From Heterocephalus glaber (Eukaryota; Chordata; Mammalia; Rodentia; Bathyergidae), in assembly GCF_000247695.1 (NCBI RefSeq), contig NW_004624844.1:1269957-1333956 (forward strand): DNA of 64,000 nt. The letters run 5' to 3'. Shown here in pieces: positions 60,138 through 64,000 of the stretch. The stretch's first letter is position 1. Every line of letters begins with the position of its first letter. Made by a program: the position numbers and the translations under genes. Below the pieces are notes generated by a model, which had not been told where the DNA came from, searched no databases, and saw only the letters and a list, made by a program, of their open reading frames with translations.

Positions 60138-63100
60138 TCTATAATTTTTTCTTCTATTAATTACCTTTGTTTCTAAAGCCCTTTACTTTCTCACATCTAC
60201 ATTTCTCAGATGCCCGCTGGTTCAAATAAAAAGATAAAGAATGAGATAAGGCATTGCTTGAAAAATAAAAATGTAACAGAGTCCAATGAGAAGTTCTAAA
60301 ACTCACAGGCTTCTCCTTTCTGGTGTTTACTTAGTTTCTAATTCGTACTTGAGAGAGCTAGGTTCTTGAATCAGGACTTTCAAATGTGCTCTCTTTGTAT
60401 GGAAAGAAGTGGCTGAACACAAATTCATAAAGTGGTTGGGTAAAGGCAATGGCCCTGGAGAAAGTACCTGACTACCCACAGAACCAATCATTTTGCATTT
60501 TAAAAAGTAATTAAAACATTCCCTTAAAGTAAGTATATCAGGAAACCTACTGGCATTTTTCCCCTGAAACCTGAGAGTCTGTGTGATAAGCAGTGTCAGT
60601 TAATGTTACAAAACCCTATACACTAAAACGTCAAATAAAATGTGTCAATAAACTGCCGCAACATAGGCTAACCTAAAAAGAACAAACCTGATTATTCTAC
60701 AAATAATTATTTAGCACCTGCCATGTGGTAGACGTTAGGAAAAATTAAAAATAAAGACCCTGTACTCACAAGAATGGTAGTTTCAAGAAAAGAAAGGGAT
60801 GTATATAACTATAATCCCAAGCAGAGCGTGGCGAGTAGGAAGTAGAAAGCAACAAAGAACTATGGGAGTCCCAGGAGAGGAAAGTCTCTTTGGACTGGAA
60901 GAGATGAAGAAAGGTTCATGAAAAGGGGGCCTCAGAGCTGGGCCTGGCTACAGGGGCAGGGGTCTGCAGTGGCAGTGTAGAGGGGGAGGATTTCAGGCAA
61001 AGGGAATAGCATGTACTAGGGTACCGTGTCCTGTGAACTGTATACTGCCCCCTGGGCATATCTGCTTGACAGCTTTGCTACAACACAGAGACATAAAGAG
61101 AACAAGACGGAAGGCTGCTACACTGTGTTACCTTGAAATGATGTTCCCCTATGAAGAAAATATAATGTTTTTCAATTGAAAATCAAATGTTCTATTAGGA
61201 GTCATTTTGGACAGACAATTATGCCATAAGATGCTGCTTCTATTATTACAGATTTTATCCTGTGGTGCAACCATGATTCTGTATTAAAACAACTATCTAT
61301 TTTGAAGGTTTAATAATTGAGATAAGTGCAGGACACTTCAAATAGTACAGGTAAAAACACTAAGAAACAAAATATTTCCAAGTAATAGCTAAACAATTAC
61401 TTCAATCTTTGCTTTGCCATGGAACTTTTTCACCATTACAATTATTTTTGTATCAACTTGTTGTACTGATGAGATTAGACACTCCCAGAGACAAAGCTAC
61501 AACACAGGAAACATAAGATACACCCAAGAGAAAGGCTTACTTAATCCAAGGATTGCTAGTAAGTCTTTCTGCTGATATTGGCAATTTTAAGTCCTGCAAT
61601 ATCAGTAATGACATACTACTGGCTTTGATATTCACTTCATTGAATCCTCATCTACTGGGATCTGTTGAAAACAAAGTCCACACAAAATTATGACCATTAT
61701 GAGCTTCATTGTTTAAGATACAATGTCTTTGCTAATTTCTAACTTATATTTAGTGAAACACTACAGATTTCAGTGGTCTATCCAGCCACTCTATAATGCA
61801 TAATTCCAGGGACACCATTTACATGTAGTTCTACATGAGTGGCATCCCCTGGGTTGTGAGAGGCTAGCATTGTGTGTATGGCACCCTGTAAGTACTGGTT
61901 TTATAGTATACTCATAAAAAACCCCACCAACTCCAAATATTTCTATATTACTAAAGAGAAAAGTGGTGGCTCTCCAGGAAGAAAGTGATGTGCACTTTAG
62001 ACTGTCAATTCTCTTTGGGCCCAATTTAAATTCTATAAAATGTTATAAGACAGGAGTAAGAGTTTTGGGTTACAGCTGCTTTGAAATGTGACTATTTGAA
62101 TATATGAGCACTACATATATATTAATTCACACTGTCAGGAAAAAGTCAGTGTAGGCAAAATAATTCATTTCTTTAAATGTTAAGATCATTAGTGAGCTTC
62201 AAATTAATTTTTTAAACACAGCCTACTAATCAACTGAGAGTCTTGATGCTCATGTTTCTGGTACATGATTCACTGGTAGAATTACATTACACACTGAAAC
62301 AAGGACAAGGTATAAGTGGACCAACCATGACAGAATTTACGTGATCAATTAGAAAGACATTGCAGTTTTAGTTAATAATCACCTGGAAAATAGTGAAAAG
62401 AGTTTTTTTAAAAGTGCTTTGTAAAGTAAATAAAATATGTTCTTATGGAGTTTCAAGTGAAGAAGATTTTGTCTCATTTTCCCTTGTCAGTTTCATATTT
62501 CACTTTAATCACTTGAAGGTAGGCATTAATTTTAGATGATTCCCAGCAATCTAAGCTCTTCCCCTAGATATCCAAGTATACCCTAAGTTACCAATTTAGG
62601 GTTGAGAAGATCAGAGCAAAAGAGAGACAGTTTTTTGTGTTGGCTGTATCAACTGTGATCTGGGTCTAACTCCCTTTAGTTGTTCAATTCTGCTCTCTTT
62701 CCTAGTTCCCTATTTCATATTAGGTCATAATTTAAAATCATCTCCTTTAAAAACCAAGTTTACCATATAAATGTGTGAAGGTAAAGTTCAATCCAGAAGA
62801 TTAATTTCTTAATTCTGTGAATACTGTAAATTATAGAGATTGTACCTCAAAAAAGATTTTCCCCCACCAACCTGATGGAAGGATGCTTATGTGACATTTT
62901 GCAAAACAAAAAAGGATAATAAAATGATTTTATATAGTGCCATAATCTCTGTAACATCATCACAATTTAGTTAGAAATTTAGTAAGAAGTATCTGAGATG
63001 TTTACCCTAAGAAAATAACACTAATTGTATTTTATAATATAATTTTATAATTTTTGAAAAGTATATGTACTTTATCTTCTGGATTAGAGGCCAATACCTG

Positions 63101-63438
63101 ACTCAATTTAATGATAAATGCATGTGTACACCCACAAAGTGCACTAGCGTTTAACTGAGACAATGTGAAGTAAATGAACCCTGTTGAAGCATGTCCATAA
63201 CCTCTCTTTCAAATCCTAATGGGAACAAATGATGAACCCCACAGATAATGTAATTAATAAACTATAGTCTCTGAATTATTACATCTAGAGTAAGAAAATG
63301 AATGCTCTCTATACTGACAGAATCGTGAATACAAAATAAAGGGAACATTTATAATTTAGGAAAATATGTAATTTTCTTTAAAAATGTGCATGTAGAAACC
63401 TATCCTTTTAGAACTTATAAACCTCAGAAGTTTTTTAA

Positions 63439-63546
63439 CAGCACTCTGAGAAGCTGAGCCAGGAGGATCACAAGTTTGAGCCTAGCTTGGGCAACATAGT
63501 GACTTAGTGAAATCCTATCTTAAAATAAAATTTAAAAAATGGTTGG
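63439..63546 (+). mobile_element. B1 SINE, 5'-truncated
   Basis: GCACTCTGAGAAGCTGAGCC..GTGAAATCCTATCTTAAAAT. It abuts the L1 ORF2 fragment. Confidence 0.8.
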
Positions 63547-64000
63547 GCTACATGAGCATCTCAATAGATGCAGAAAAAGCATTTGACAAAATCCAACACC
63601 ATTCATGATAAAAATGCTACAGAAAATTGGAACAGAAGGGATTTATCTCAACCTGATTAAGGCTATCTATGAAAAACCAACAGCCAACATCATATTAAAT
63701 GGTCAAAAACTGAAAACTTTCTTGCTAAAATCAGGAACAAGACAAGGATGCCCACTATCACCACTCAATATTGTTCAATATAGTTCTGGAAACATTAGCC
63801 ATAGCAATTAGACAAGAGAAAGAAATAAAAGGAATAAAGATAGGAAAGGAAGAAGTGAAACTGTCATTATTTGCTGATGACATGATACTTTACATAGAAG
63901 ATCCAAACAACTCAGTCAAAAGTCTTCTAGACCTAATTGACAGATTCAGTAGAGTAGCTGGATACAAGGTCAACACTCAAAAAACAATAGCCTTCTTATA
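63547..64000 (+). mobile_element. L1 LINE, ORF2 reverse-transcriptase region (broken, runs off window)
   Basis: Translation shows L1 ORF2 palm/finger motifs: [39 protein letters not shown], then in another frame [19 protein letters not shown] and the catalytic FADDMILY, then [11 protein letters not shown]. The frame changes near 63762-63785, just after the GCPLSP motif, so it is inactive. It starts abruptly after a B1 at its 5' side. L1 is a retrotransposon, not a host gene. Confidence 0.93.

Larger units (their letters stand above)
56001..64000 (-). other. ZNF385B: ZNF385B upstream intron, continuing past the window
   Basis: At least 8 kb of intron upstream of the exon at 55838-56000. The exon carrying the cysteine half of that finger was looked for on the minus strand by its expected residue pattern and not seen, so it should lie past 64000. 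The intron holds ID, B1-ID, MIR and L1 copies. Stretches 56010-57600, 57700-58590, 58750-59800 and 60140-63430 show no feature I can name. Confidence 0.8.

Noticed and set aside
63605..63811. 68-residue frame that looks like a protein
   Set aside because: Part of a broken L1 ORF2 reverse transcriptase, not a host gene.
1..64000. A new multi-gene system
   Set aside because: The window is one known mammalian gene plus transposable elements; no cluster of unknown genes is present.

Overview
This is a mammalian nuclear genome window and almost certainly comes from a rodent. It is AT-rich and has no operons or ribosome-binding sites. It is full of B1 (7SL-derived) and ID (tRNA-Ala-derived) SINEs, B1-ID dimers, MIR, L1, L2, MaLR/ERVL LTRs and hAT/Tc1-mariner fossils. 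B1 plus ID limits it to rodents. Dimers with B1 first and ID second, plus young ID copies ending in GGTACC, point away from mouse and rat, towards a hystricomorph-like or other non-murid rodent. That finer placement is a guess from memory of these families.

The only gene I can support is the 3' half of ZNF385B, a zinc-finger protein gene on the minus strand. Five coding exons are visible, in transcript order: 56000-55838, 20297-20052, 19300-19122, 18601-18500 and 16782-16564. They join in frame into 302 codons plus a stop, all with GT-AG borders. A 3'UTR of about 1.25 kb follows, ending near an AATAAA at 15329-15324. The N-terminal exons lie beyond base 64000. The window therefore divides into downstream flank (1 to about 15300), the terminal exon cluster (15300-20300), a 35.5-kb intron (20298-55837), one internal exon (55838-56000), and 8 kb of the next intron.

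The large intron carries the most notable structure. It holds a near full-length processed pseudogene of SET (I2PP2A/TAF-I) at about 37140-39854, in the same orientation as ZNF385B. The copy has a poly(A) tail, a polyadenylation signal and a perfect 15-bp target-site duplication. Its acidic-tail codons have become a long (GAA)n tract interrupted by a 100-N assembly gap. The same intron holds a 157-bp direct duplication whose second copy sits inside an L1 remnant. It also has a MaLR LTR with internal sequence, two short hAT-type elements with 8-bp target duplications, and a Tigger/MER2-like fossil abutting another terminal-inverted-repeat element. The window ends inside a broken L1 ORF2 reverse-transcriptase region.

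I found no RNA gene, CRISPR array, prokaryotic-type system or other new coding system. Most long reading frames here are chance frames, repeat translations or antisense shadows of exons. Repeat calls rest on remembered consensus patterns and their edges are approximate unless a target duplication is given.
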